The notes under the pieces were generated by a model, which did not search any database, was not told the origin of the DNA, and was given only the letters and a program-made list of their open reading frames with translations. DNA of 64,000 nt, taken from the NCBI GenBank assembly GCA_026874595.1, contig CM049310.1, positions 26,397,058 through 26,461,057 of the forward strand, in the 5' to 3' direction. How positions within the stretch are numbered: position 1 is the first letter of the stretch; each line of letters begins with the position of its first letter. The position numbers were made by a program, and so were the translations under genes. Positions 41,467 to 53,246 of the stretch are shown one piece after another. Origin of the DNA: Sipunculus nudus. Its lineage: Eukaryota; Annelida; Sipuncula; Golfingiida; Sipunculidae.

Positions 41467-41848
41467 CTTGAACCTCTTAACACGGATATTTGAGGAGAAA
41501 ATGTAAAGGTAAAGGTAACTAAGAGGTTGCGCGCTATATATGTATTGCTGGTACTACTATTGTTGGTACTAGTATTGTTGATACTGAAAGAAACTACTGC
41601 TACAGAGCTCTGTTGTATAGAACCTGAGCTTTACAGGTACATATGAATACTGTTGAATCAACATTCTTGGTCATACCATACATATTTACTATACTAAGTA
41701 GTTTCGTACGTGTAGTTTCACAGATCAGGTAAAACTATTTGATGGTTGAACTGGTGTGTTTTGAGGAAACTTCAGATCAGATCAGCAGATCAGCCGTCAG
41801 ACAGTTTAAGTAAATATATAGAGTAGTAAATATGTCTGACCAAAAATG

Positions 41849-41857
41849 TTTATATAA

Positions 41858-41925
<68 letters not shown>
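41849..41925. repeat. TA microsatellite
   Basis: TA array with aaata and aca interruptions at its left end, followed by cgtttcatcccagaggg. Confidence 0.95.
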
Positions 41926-41927
<2 letters not shown>

Positions 41928-43575
41928 TTTCATCCCAGAGGGATCTAATTAACCAGCCATAAGCTGGATTAAGTACGTGTAAATGGCATGAGCGTTACAT
42001 TGATGAGATATAATTAGTCACTTGGGACAGGATTACTCTTTCAACAGCTGTCTTGCTAATAGGATATTGTATTTAAGAGAATTTATTAATAGATGAGTAC
42101 TTATTGTTGGGCTTTAGCTGTTTGGTAGCGAAAGTAATTGAACTGCATGTTTTCTGTGCACTCAGTGACTGTGAAAGACATGTATGTGTAGGAGCGTAAG
42201 CTGGACAGCCCTAAGTGTTGTTTTAGTTACAATATATTGCTTTGTATTGTGTTACCCAGGGGCTCATGAGGGAACACCTGCGCGCGTCACCCGGTTTCAC
42301 GAGGGGTCATCCTCCACGCTTAGCAGATGATCCGGTGACGTCGATCAAAACTTAGTGATTTGTATATCATAGAACGATTCATTCATGTGAGCGGGCTTTG
42401 GTACGAAATGTAGGATTGCCTAGTTTAATTATGCGTTCATATTAAAGGGACATAATCAGGAGCAATAATATGCCTATTCTTTCACACAATCAGTTCATTT
42501 ATGCTTCATACAAAAGTTCCCAGGCAAAACAATCCAAGCACACGGCCACAGTAACTCCTTTGAGCTGTTTAACACTATTATGGCTTAGTGTGTTAGTAAC
42601 ACAGTCCCCGTGTGTCTGTTTACAATAACAAGCCCGGGGGACCGGATTCCCGATTTTGCGCATCCCAGACAGATCCCAAACAAAGATAAGTCCAAACTAG
42701 TCCATAACCTTCTTGTAATCTGATATATCTCTGCTGGACGGGCATTAAGGTCCATGGACTGAATGCAAATTCATTGTAGAACTTGTCCCAACAGATGACA
42801 CAGGTATAGCACAGGTCGAAGTCATGCGATGTTTCAGCCAGCGGGAACATGTTTAACATTTTTTGGGCCAAGTCAGTCAGAGCATCTCATGGTTGACAGG
42901 TGCTGTGGCTCATCAATGCACCTAGTCCCACCCGCTGTGTTTATGTTGACGCCTGTGATCCCTCCCGGTCCGCTGTTTTTTATCACTCGTGTACAGGAGT
43001 AAGCAAATGGGCAATACTTTGGTAGGTACCGAATTATTTTAAAAAGAAGACGCTATATTTCAATATGCTTTATGGGTGATAGGCCTCTTTCCTCTTTAAG
43101 AGATGGTATTCATATATGCCATACTCATTTATAAACGCCCGAGAAACATACTTGGGTGGTGGGCCTCAGAAATATCGAGAGAACCTGATGCTGTGATGTT
43201 CTGTCTACCAAGTCTATGTGGTCAAGTGTATGAGTTAATGGTTTTCTCGTGATTATCCGACAGCACTATTTGGTTATCTGCAAAAGGTTAACTGAGGGCA
43301 TATACGTCCCATGAAACAGGTATCAAACTCCAGCGTCATCACATTCTGAAAACATTCTGTAAAGCCAATGTCTGTACAGGATTGATTATGTTGAATATAC
43401 ACTGACTCTCATGAGAATCTTACTGTTTTGCTGACACCGAATGTACTCGATCCGATGCACAGTGAACTCCAAGACTGCCGTGTTATTGCGTCAAGTTTCG
43501 ACAAATACTTTACCGAATAATTCTCATACCCTTGGATACAAAAACTCTTATCAGTTGGGATTGATATAATGATCT

Positions 43576-43578
<3 letters not shown>

Positions 43579-43660
<82 letters not shown>

Positions 43661-43719
43661 GACGATGAAGAAAAACAACACTGTCTGTGTTATATATGTG
43701 TGTGTGTGTGTGTGTGTTT
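43579..43719. repeat. Compound TA / TG microsatellites flanking a dispersed 19-bp motif
   Basis: TA units to about 43617, TG units to about 43655, then TGAAGAAAAACAACACTGT at 43666-43684 and a second TG array at 43697-43719. Confidence 0.95.
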
Positions 43720-43789
43720 TAGAAGAGGGGGAAGTACGAAGGAAGAGGATGGATGCAGTAAGACCGCTGGCTGAGCCTATCATTTACTA

Positions 43790-44230
43790 ATATTCGCTGT
43801 GTAGTTTGATCGCCTACACACTATTTTTAATCATTATGGGTCATAATGATAGAGGGGATTGTAATTTAGCCTCCGTCATCTATTTATGATGCCCGGCATT
43901 TCCCAGATTGCATTGGATTATTAGGCGCCTAGGCAGACCGACGGCGGAAGTTGACGGTGATGCAATGACAGTATAATTACGGCTGGTAAACTTGTAAAAC
44001 TTGAGATCAATATTAAAGGCAGAGAATGTAATTACAAGGAGGCCTGGCTTAAGCATCAACATGCCCTGCGCTCACCATGCCGTTCGCCAGACGCAAATTG
44101 AAATAATTGACAGGAACGGCAATACGTCTGATAAAACCCTCAGCCTGTTGAGTGTGTCACAGCCGCACAATTACTGCTGATTTTATTTTCCCGCATCTAA
44201 CAATTTTCCCAATAGATGTTAATTTCAGTA
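43790..44230. other. Candidate conserved non-coding (enhancer-like) segment
   Basis: Unique-looking sequence of mixed composition, with many homeodomain-type cores: a palindrome ATCATTATG-GGT-CATAATGAT (43830-43850), tataattacgg, gtaattacaagg, gaaataattgacagg and cacaattactgc. No protein frame is convincing. Regulatory function is inferred from motif density alone. Confidence 0.3.
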
Positions 44231-44742
44231 AAAGCATCGCTTGTCAGTTCCGTGATATCTTAAATGTAAAAAGGTGTACAAATGCAGATATATAATGACG
44301 ATTTCTTTTTTTCATAATTGGATTATATAGCCTGTTAGCATATGATTGACACCCAGATTGTAACATGTTATTATATATGAAGCATAACAGGGGTATTGCT
44401 TACTGTTCCGAAATAGGACAATTTACTGGCGGTACATGCGCGCCTTAAAGCCAACAAGGTATTAATTGAATCAAGACACCAGATATATTGCCTATTATTG
44501 GTTATCCCAGAATACTGGCCAAGCTGTTTTTCAACGCTTATTCTATCCCATCAATATTTGCTTTGCAATACATGCATCCTCTTGAACTCCAGCCGATTAA
44601 TAAATTATAGTTGTTCCGGAAAATAGATTGCTTTAAAAAAAATCTCATCAATTCTGGCGTGCTTGAATATCATTTCACTATAGTTATCTGCTTGGGGGCT
44701 TTGGTCTTTATCGGTCGTTGAGACTGCAATAATAAAATAAAT

Positions 44743-45045
44743 TAGGGCTGTAACGATACATTATCAGACAATAGAATACAAATCACGATACTTCATTCAC
44801 GATACGGCTAAGATAGCCCCGAAGGAAAGGACTTCTCGGTTATTTTAAATATTAATTGAGATGGCTGAATCTCGCACATACACACCCACACATACGAAAA
44901 AGCAAGGCATTAGTAACAAGAATAAAAAATATAATATAATAAAAAACTTACAATTTTCTTGGATGAAGAACCACACAGTAGAGCAAATACTGTTTTATTA
45001 ATCTAACGAAACAGTTCAAAATAAATAAAAAAAAACACAGCCCTG
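44743..45045. mobile_element. Possible hAT-like MITE remnant
   Basis: tAGGGCTGTaacgatac at 44743 faces acACAGCCCTg at about 45035-45045; the shared inverted core is 8 bp (44744-44751 and 45037-45044). The left end resembles hAT ends of the tagggctgyaacgatac type. A second cacgatac block follows at 44784-44806. No clear 8-bp target duplication is seen. Confidence 0.35.
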
Positions 45046-46249
45046 GCTACACTTGCAATTGAATCCGATCCTTCGTACATCCACACAGGTGGAATCAGAC
45101 GACTCAATGTTATGGAATAAGTCACCAGAGTATATTAAAATATGACTCAGTAAACAAATGTAAGGGTAAATGAAAAACTTACTTTTTTATGCAAGTTTAT
45201 AGTGATATTTTATAATCCTCTTGAGTAATGAAATAGACATTTTCACTTGGTTTTGTCGTGCAGACATTAGCCAATCAGATGCCGATTATCTGATTTTTGT
45301 CCAATGATGTTTCGCCGTACACTGACTGGGCCGCTGATTAGTAATAAATGCCAGAGGTCGATTCTAGATAACTGATAAGCCAGAGGACGTTATATTCCTT
45401 CTCTCATCAAGGTTTGATTATCAGCTCGATAGCCAAAGCAAGGGCAAGATAAAACAATATTTATTAGCCTTCAGTTCCAGGAATTTTTGTTGACTTGCAA
45501 TTCATTACATAAAAATAATTAATTACATAAAAATAACACCGAACGTAGTTGACTAGGCATGTAAAATTAAGCATGAAAAAATGATAAAACAGATAATTCT
45601 GTAGGTAAAACGCATAAGTCAAAACATTAAATATCTTGAGGGCTGTGAATAAAAGAGCTTAATACTGTATGGCACAAGAGATTCTTTAAAGAGAGGGGTT
45701 CTGCAGAATGTTACATCTAAGCGTTTACCTGAAGGTAAACAACTGAGCTTCTGAACGTAGTGGATATACACTCTAAGAAAAAAGGGTTCTTGGGGGTTCC
45801 ATGTAGAACCTGTATGGTTCCAGCTGGAACCGTGGTTCAAGTTAGAACCGTTTTTGGTATCCACGGGTTCCAGATAGCCCACTTAAGGTTCTTCGTGTGT
45901 TCTGCTCGAATAGAGGAGTGCCTGATAGAACCCTACAGTACCATTACGTGTGTGAGTCTCTGTCCCCAGTTGCACTTAGAATCTGTATTCACTGACTTTG
46001 TGTAATAAATAATGTCAGTATCTTATCTTATCTCATCTTATCTCATATCACTATATAAAACGTATTATAGTTTCATTTTGTTTTATCTTACCTTATGGTA
46101 TATTATATTTATAAATAATAAAACTAATAGAAATATAGAAATATATAATTTGATATAATATTAAATCATAATAGCATATTATATATTATAAAACATACAT
46201 ATGCATATATATACACACCACAAATATGTAAATATATATACATATTTGT

Positions 46250-46254
46250 ATGTG

Positions 46255-46321
<67 letters not shown>
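46250..46321. repeat. CATA then TA array
   Basis: About seven CATA units, then TA units, inside the 45769-49471 insertion. Confidence 0.95.
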
Positions 46322-46326
<5 letters not shown>

Positions 46327-46330
46327 TATT

Positions 46331-46492
46331 CAGTGGCGGTTCCCTTTTTGAGCCAAAACAACTTTTTTCAGGGGTTCAAACCAAATTTGCGACCCTGACC
46401 CCCTTACTTTACGGAGCAGACGACATTTTTGTAGGTTTACATTTTGTCTTCCTGGGTTTGACTCTCCCCTTTCCAAAATCCTGTATCCGCCC

Positions 46493-46494
<2 letters not shown>
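46331..46494. mobile_element. Small nested MITE-like element with GGCGG/CCGCC ends
   Basis: The left end cagtggcggttcc and the right end gtatccgccccta are imperfect inverted copies around a GGCGG core, flanked on both sides by TA arrays. About 164 bp, no coding capacity. It resembles common animal elements ending in cagtggcggatcc. Confidence 0.45.

Positions 46495-46495
<1 letters not shown>

Positions 46496-46551
<56 letters not shown>
46496..46551. repeat. TA microsatellite
   Basis: About 27 TA units immediately after the nested element at 46331-46494. Confidence 0.95.
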
Positions 46552-47167
46552 CTAGACCTGATGGCGGTATCGATTTTGGTCATAATGCAAGGAAAGATTA
46601 ACATTACACTGACAACATAAACTCGACATTTTCCCCCTAAACTCGTCAGAAATAACGAGAAGTGATCCCGTCAGAGCCCTCATCAGCCGGAAGGGTTAGT
46701 CCAGGCAGCAGGTGGTGGGCTACGGGTGAACAGCGGGGGTCGCCTGCATGAGCTGGCAGCATCTGGTCACTCCTGTGTGCTGGCATTCGCAGGCTACTGT
46801 CACGTGGCAGCATCTCAGCGGCCTTTTCGAATGCCTAACAACTTTGAACGAAGACATTCACAACGGCCATTTTGAATTTGCTTTACCAGTCCCTCTTGAA
46901 AAGTGAAAAGAAGACTCCAAGGGTACGGGTAAGTTGCTGTATGGTGATCGCTTACAAAGACCCGCTATCACTCAGATGTTTAGAAAATCTAGGTGTTTTA
47001 ATGCAGCATTAAGCCTAGATTCAGCCTTCAATCAAGTAGAATACCCAGGCCAGTTAATACCACGTGTTCTTGTATTGTGTATATGGGTGCCTGGCAGAGT
47101 GGTCATGTTTATGTATAATAATCTGCAGTGCCAGCGATGTGTTTTCATACTCTAGTACACATTTATG

Positions 47168-47173
<6 letters not shown>

Positions 47174-47219
<46 letters not shown>
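47174..47219. repeat. TA microsatellite followed by a G run
   Basis: About 23 TA units, then seven to eight G, then a gtgcgtgcgtgtg stretch. Confidence 0.95.
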
Positions 47220-47221
<2 letters not shown>

Positions 47222-47530
47222 GGGGGGTGCGTGCGTGTGTTTGTATATAAGTACACTAACATAAAATAAACGCACACATGTGTATACTATAATATATGTA
47301 TGTGGATTTGTTTCGCCTTATTACTATGGGTAGAATTGCATTGATATAGACCATATTTCATATTGGATTATAATATGTGTATATTTCATATTAATTATTT
47401 TCTGCGTATTTGTAGATTCGACTTTATATAATATTTATCTCTTTTAAATTATTAGTATTAGTTTAATTGCCTCTGCATTGATAAAATATCTCCATTCTGA
47501 ATAAATGAACTGATTATGGCTTTATCTTTA

Positions 47531-47532
47531 AT

Positions 47533-47577
<45 letters not shown>

Positions 47578-47594
47578 AATATATATATATATGT
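47531..47594. repeat. Interrupted TA array
   Basis: TA blocks separated by aaa and agaat. Confidence 0.9.
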
Positions 47595-48134
47595 TTATAT
47601 CATTAAATGATCGTTCTTCCAGATAGCATGATCAAAGGAGCAATATATTTGTCAGCATTTTTCAGAAAGGCAGAAATGTGTTATGTTGTTTACACAATTT
47701 ATATAGCATATAAAATTTGTTCTTTTCAGAACTGACCGTCAATGCTGCGGCAGTACAACTTCCATGCATGGCTCTTTAAAGAGAAAGATGAACGGCTGTT
47801 TTTGTCCTGAATAAGGTAGGTGTGGTCTGCATTATTGAATATGTCTCGTTATTCCTTCAAAATTCAAACTTTTTTTATTCAAATTGAAACTTCTAGCACA
47901 GGCGTGTTTTACAATGAAAGAGGTTTAATCTGGATCATTCATTTATTGTTGCTTGGTTATATTTTGATTTAGCAGTTTTACTAGGTAATACATAGATTGT
48001 ACATATTACAATATATCCCACCTGTGTCGCATATGTAAGCAAGATGAGACATTGGTCACAGTGAGTTACAGGACAATGTCCACAGATTTCCATGTTCAGA
48101 ATGCTTACTTATTGTTTCCTTCTTTGTTTTGCAG

Positions 48135-48470
48135 GCTGAAGCAAAACTGACGCCGTGTGTACTGTTAAAGGATTTCAGGAAGGGAATCCATTGACTGCCA
48201 AGAGGGCATCAATCCTGGTAGATCGCGTCATGGTCGTGGACGAGGATTCAACTATGGACGCGACAACAACCTTACGTTGTGTCATAGGGTTGTACTTTAT
48301 GTTTAGTACAGTTTATCCTAAGGAACTGACAAACACGTAGGAATATCTCCATGCGCAGGTGTTGAACCGACAAAAGAAAAAATTGAACTGATGCGGCTGT
48401 GTGATATGCTCGGTGTGGAGACGTTTGAAATCAAGCCCTCAAATGAACGTTTTAGGGATCATTTTATTGA
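48135..48470 (+). pseudogene. Degraded coding remnant inside the 45769-49471 insertion
   Basis: After a tttgttttgcag acceptor-like site, the frame containing ATG 48155 encodes a protein-like stretch (LTAKRASILVDRVMVVDE, then a GLYF motif and VYPKEL) that stops at TAG 48338-48340. After a frame change the sequence continues with KIELMRLCDMLGVETF and EIKPSN before decaying. This resembles the C-terminal part of uncharacterized multi-exon proteins spread by transposons in fish and marine invertebrates, judged from general memory only. A possible preceding exon is 47729-47812 (AG before, gtaggt after), with in-frame stops. Broken by at least one stop and one frameshift. Confidence 0.4.
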
Positions 48471-50239
48471 AATATTGCTCATCACACCTCTTGAATATTA
48501 TCATGAAATCAACACTGTTAGAAAGATCAGTAATTGGTAATGAAAATACAAATTTAATTATTGTTATTACCGAGGCCTTGAAAGTGATGAGCATATTTAT
48601 AGGGGTCTAAATGATGTAATCCGGTCTTGTAAATTACATGCAATGGATCCGTTGCATGTGTCGTGGATTATATTACTGCAACTCTCATTGTATGGACATC
48701 AGATTCAATATATTTTACCTTATAGGACTGACCGGGTATGAAGAATGGACATTATTCCGTACTGTTTGAAAGAGTCATTTGCGATTTTAAGATATGCGAT
48801 ATCATCAATCCATGCCGTACGGTCATGTTTATATTATTTTTTACAGTTGTTTATGATATGCAAATTAAAATGTTTTAACATGGAGTACGTTTGTTCTTTT
48901 CACTTAACAATCAAAGCATATTTTAACCGCAAAAAACACTGCACAAGAACAGCCTTTTACAATTAAGCAATGAAGTTGATCCTAAGAAATATTTTGCCAA
49001 GTATTTTGCATGGATTGCCCAACTGTGCTTCTCCACCATACAGCTGCTTCATCTCAATATCACCATCACGTCACAACTTAAAGTAATACCCTGAATGCAT
49101 AAGATCCGATTGGTTTAGGTAAAGAGAACCCATATCCTTAAGAATATTTCGTAATTCCAGAAAGAGCCTTTCAGTAGGGTTACAAGAAACATCCATTGTT
49201 AGGGTTATACATAGAACACTTGGGGTTCCATGAAGGACCATAAGAGAGGGTTCTATGAAGAACCCTGACGAACCTTTCAGTAGGGTTCTAAGAAGCACCC
49301 ATTGTTAGGGTTATATATGGAACCCTTGGGGGTTCCATGAAGAACCCTAAGAGAGGGTTCTATGAAGAACCCTGACCAGAGGGTTCTACCTGGAACCTTT
49401 AAGGGTTCCCCACTGGATCCACTCTAAAGAACCCCTAAGGGTTCTACATGTAACCATTTTTTCTTAGAGTGTAGTGTGACATTCATGACCTTAGATATGA
49501 AGGCCATTAATTTGGTTTCAAAGATTTCATGGTGTATGGCAAGAGAAGTACTAGTTATTCTACAACAGAATTTCATTAATAAAATTTTCCTTATATTTCC
49601 CCGAGTTTCCCTGGTCTTGTGGATTTCAGGATAGTTATTTTACCCGATTTCCAGTTAAAGACATCTGCAGTGCTTTTGTAATACATATGCGGCAGTACAA
49701 ATGAAGAAGTATTTATATGTGCCAGTGATAAAGGTCATGCATCATACATAGCCACCCGTAACAGAGGGATAGAGATATATTTCCATATCTACATTCCACC
49801 ACAGCCAACCATCCAGTTGATAACAGAGAGGACACTTCCCTCCAGTATAACCTGAGCTTTGCCCTAGTTGAAACATTTTGCTCAAATTCTCTTGCTTCTC
49901 CCTTAACGAATAAAAGGAACCGCAGTTTCCACGGTTTTCACTAGATTCCAGGAGGGCCGCATGGGACCTTGCAAAATCTTGAATTCTATCTCCAGGATTT
50001 TTACTGTGGATATCATATGTTTAACTTACGACATTCTGTCCCCATGATCCAGTTTACTACACATTCAAATGAAGATCTTCCATTAGAATTGAACACGCCC
50101 CGGAAAGCCGGCTGTACATTTCTACAGATAGAAAATGTTCCACATTGAGATGCATTCTGACCAGTATACAACTTGAAGATATTCCCTAAAGGACAAACAT
50201 ACACGCCAAAGCTTTCCCAAGAAACGAACTAGCGGGCGA

Positions 50240-50930
50240 ACACATCACCTTGGAAAATCCTGCACTCGTCAGGGTACAATTAAGGAGATGAGTAATTCAT
50301 GTCTATACGAAAAAGCCTCCCCTAAGAGACAGATGAATGGATAACCAGCCCAAATAAGTTTTTTTCTGATACATCTTAAAATGGTAAGACGTTTACTCTC
50401 CGCCCTAAGCCAGGATCCATTGATCGCCAGGAATTCATTTCCGCCAGATTTAGTGTCCCTGAGGCACAGTTCATTTGAAGCAATATTGAAACTGGCCAAG
50501 GTGACTCATTCCCGTTTTAAACTAAACTGTGGTCGACGGCCTCGATTTCAAAGTGGCGTTTGGGTGAACAGGCCTTGCAGGGAATGATCTATAGGGGGGG
50601 GGGGATTTAACATGAGAACCGTCGGGGAGGTTGTGTTTTCACCCGTTTATGTTGGCAGGATTATTAAAATGACTAATGATACGATTTCCACGAAACTCTC
50701 TCGGGGTTGGACATGATCCATGACAGGATTATTTTTTGTCTTGAACTCCGTAAAAAGGGCGAACCAAAATGGGTTAAGTGCTTTGCCTTGGCGGAGGTAT
50801 CCGCATTAACCGAGTTCAATTCTGATTCAGTACTTTACTCCTGCCAACGAAGATGGTTTGTGCTCAGTGTTCGTTTCTTTTCATTTTTGTCCACGTAATA
50901 CCTATCTTCGGATTTTCTCAATGAATGACG
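50240..50930. other. Unique-looking segment without a gene, possible conserved non-coding DNA
   Basis: Balanced base composition and few simple repeats apart from an 11-G run at 50594-50604. Short open frames on both strands match nothing I recognise. Listed because its texture differs from the surrounding AT-rich DNA. Confidence 0.2.
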
Positions 50931-51420
50931 GGGCAGACAACCGATCATGGATCGTACATGTAAGTTGCGGATCTTGATATTTTTTTATCTTTAAACTTTT
51001 TTCTATGAATTTTTATTCCTATTTTCCTTGATGTTCTGTTTACTGCACTCTCTCCAAATTCTGATCTACTCCATTATGTAACCACTTCCTCTATTTGTGA
51101 ACTGACTTATTTAGGGTATTGTAACATTATCTTCATATTAGCCTTCGTACTCATTGATTATGCTCAATCTTTTGTGTATTTAATAATTTTATTTCAATGT
51201 CATTTGTAATTCCATGCTGTAACACTTTTACATTGCAAAGAAAATAGAGGAGAGCACATAATAAAGTTACCCCTGCATGGAACAAAGAAAACTGAGAGCT
51301 TGCAACGATGCAAATGAAAATTTGTGTACAAGAGCAAAAACATGATGGGGGAGATGGATGGCGTGGGCGTCTGTATTCTCCGCCTCTCGCAAGATGTCGC
51401 CACGCGTGTAAATTATGTGA

Positions 51421-51422
<2 letters not shown>

Positions 51423-51458
<36 letters not shown>
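51423..51458. repeat. TG microsatellite
   Basis: About 18 TG units. Confidence 0.95.
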
Positions 51459-51459
<1 letters not shown>

Positions 51460-52521
51460 TGAGGGGAGGGGATGATGCATGTTTAATATAAACGTACTGG
51501 GCTAATTAGGAACCGCCTTTATCAGAATGCTTTAGCTCCGTCATCATCCAGTGAATACGTAAATGATCTCTATTTAACTTTTTATTTTACAGGTTTCAGC
51601 ACTGGAGATTGCGAATACATTTGTGATCGATATGCAAAGACGCACGCAAACACAAGGGTCGGAAAACCTTTTAATCTGTTAACTCTCAAAGGGGCGACAT
51701 AAAAAGCCCGATACAAACAGACAGGTTGTCTAGTGGTTGTTACTCCCAGACGCTTAATGGCTCTTAATGAAGCGGCGAGGGTAGATAATGAAAGGACTGT
51801 TTAAAACAATGAAACCGTACCGCTTGGATATTAAACTTGTGCTTTGGATAATCAAAATTCTAGTGTGCCATTTGATTGAAGGCAACGAATATGGCCACGT
51901 ACGCTTGCTGACTTGTATATCCTTGGGCTGTCAGTGCTACAAAATACCGTATATTTTCTATGCAGCTCATATAATTTGTTGTCGAGGGGGGGGATTTAAT
52001 TAACTTGCAGTTTGTTGATGAAATGCTTTTCTTACAGGACGAAATCGTCATATAACGTCCCAAACATCCATTGTCTCTAGTCATGAAGGTCGGTTTTTAG
52101 ATGCAAAAGAAATGAAATATGTTTTTCATACATACTCCATGCTAAAATAAGGTAAATACATACTTCATGCTAAATAACTCAATTGATCACCCCTCTAGAC
52201 GAATATGCTTAGGAATATAACAATTTTAGAGTATATAGGAGTGTAATTATATCCTTGAATTCTGATAAGCCTACGGTGGTTCTTAAATTGTTTATGAAAA
52301 TGGTATATTAATTGCCTCTCATTATAGTATATTTGTTTCATGCTTTACATACCATGCACGCCTTTGCTTTTGAGTAAAATTAAATCACGGTGACATGAAG
52401 CAGCCTGTATAAGAGGATATTAAAATGACCAAATTGGTGTAAACACATGGGATGAAGCGTCATCTACTGACAAAATCGCAAAACAATCCGACATGTGCGT
52501 GTGGGAACCTCTGACCGTGTC

Positions 52522-52534
52522 ATGTCAAAGGTCA
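52522..52534 (+). promoter_or_regulatory. DR1-like nuclear receptor site upstream of exon 1a
   Basis: ATGTCA-A-AGGTCA is a direct repeat with one-base spacing, one mismatch from the AGGTCA DR1 used by HNF4/RXR-type receptors. It lies 278 bp before the exon 1a ATG and is followed by a further AAAGG. Function is inferred from the motif only. Confidence 0.25.
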
Positions 52535-52711
52535 AAGGCTTGTATTGCTGACGAAACAAGTCGGACCGGTGAGGCAGCGTGTACTGGAAAAGCTTATGAC
52601 CAGTTGATGAAAACCAACGGTCACTTGTTAATTTATTTAATTTACTAACACCTGGAAATTACCGCATTACAGTAGTTTGTTTCAAAATCCTGCAGATACC
52701 AAATTGGAGGT

Positions 52712-52739
52712 GACATTACAGAGCAGACATTACAGAGCA
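52712..52739 (+). repeat. 14-bp tandem duplication upstream of exon 1a
   Basis: GACATTACAGAGCA occurs twice in direct succession, about 75 bp upstream of the exon 1a ATG, in the presumed promoter or leader. Confidence 0.85.
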
Positions 52740-52782
52740 AAACAGCGCGAGACGTCAGTCAGCTGGTCTCGACCAGCAACAA

Positions 52783-52803
52783 ATGAATGAGCAGTTGAAC
52801 TGA
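52783..52803 (+). promoter_or_regulatory. Short upstream ORF before exon 1a
   Basis: An ATG at 52783 opens a six-codon frame ending in TGA at 52801-52803, eight bases before the exon 1a ATG. A second ATG at 52787 opens a three-codon frame. If the 1a transcript includes this leader, these could lower translation from 52812. The transcription start is unknown. Confidence 0.35.
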
Positions 52804-52811
52804 TCCTACAA

Positions 52812-52878
52812 ATGAAGGTTGGATTTATTGGTGCTGGGCGGATGGCCCAAGCCTTATGTCGAGGATTTATATCTTCAG
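52812..52878 (+). CDS. PYCR3: Alternative first coding exon (1a) of the PYCR3-like gene
   Basis: This 67-nt exon runs from an ATG with A at -3 to a GT donor and encodes 22 residues plus one base, exactly like exon 1b 3.6 kb downstream. It can therefore splice in phase to exon 2 at 57067. Its peptide contains GAGRMA, the textbook dinucleotide-binding loop, where exon 1b has GVGRMA. Against exon 1b, 7 codons are identical, 11 differ silently and 4 change the residue (A/V, R/E, F/L, S/A), which points to selection on protein sequence in both copies. The donor (CAG then gtttgt) is weaker than that of exon 1b. No second copies of exons 2-6 are seen before 56471, so this is an exon duplication rather than a complete second gene. 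Use in mRNA is inferred. Confidence 0.82.
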
Positions 52879-53228
52879 GTTTGTAAATTTGGTTGCATTT
52901 GTAACTGGGTCCACGTGTGTCTCGTTTATATCAACCAAATATCGCCCAAGAAGACAACCAAGCCCACGTTGCGCCGGCCTAATATAAATATTCATGAGCA
53001 AAGAGGCACCTGCTTAGTAGGGGTTTTCCCTTGTAGAGAACTGGATGCTCGGCGCCTCGAAAAGGGGCCACGCCCCCTTTCCTGTTCTTAACCAGTTGAC
53101 TGTAAAACTGTAAAATGGGGTAAATGAAAGTTTTATTTATTTTTTGACAATTTTTTTACAAAAAGTTTAACTTTGCTATTTTGACCCAGTTTTTGGAAAG
53201 GTCCTATTTTTTACCTTATCTGAATACT

Positions 53229-53246
53229 GGGGGGGGGGGGGGGGGG
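53229..53246. repeat. G homopolymer of 18 in intron 1a
   Basis: Uninterrupted run of 18 G between exons 1a and 1b. Confidence 0.95.

Larger units (their letters stand above)
45769..49471. mobile_element. 3.7-kb transposon-like insertion with subrepeat-bearing inverted ends
   Basis: The left end CACTCTAAGAAAAAA (45769-45783) is the inverse of the right end (49457-49471). TA flanks both sides (45767-45768 and 49472-49473), fitting a TA target duplication. Inside each end, GGTTCT/AGAACC palindromic subrepeats extend about 130 bp on the left and about 400 bp on the right. The right array includes a 106-bp tandem duplication (49167-49272 and 49273-49379). The interior contains TA/CATA arrays, a nested 164-bp element and a broken coding remnant at 48135-48470. 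TA duplications are shared by several DNA-transposon superfamilies; I do not assign one. Two independent solo ends in opposite orientation are the alternative. Confidence 0.6.
49474..52700. other. Gene-free stretch upstream of the PYCR3-like gene
   Basis: Includes a TG array (51423-51458) and unique-looking segments near 49790-50220, 50240-50930 and 51640-51790. The promoter of exon 1a should lie at its right end. Confidence 0.5.

Noticed and set aside
43409-43790. Open frames on both strands with TH or VC and IY repeats
   Set aside because: Translations of TA/TG microsatellites, as are those at 41232-41471, 46179-46361, 47054-47275, 51151-51480 and 59279-59552.
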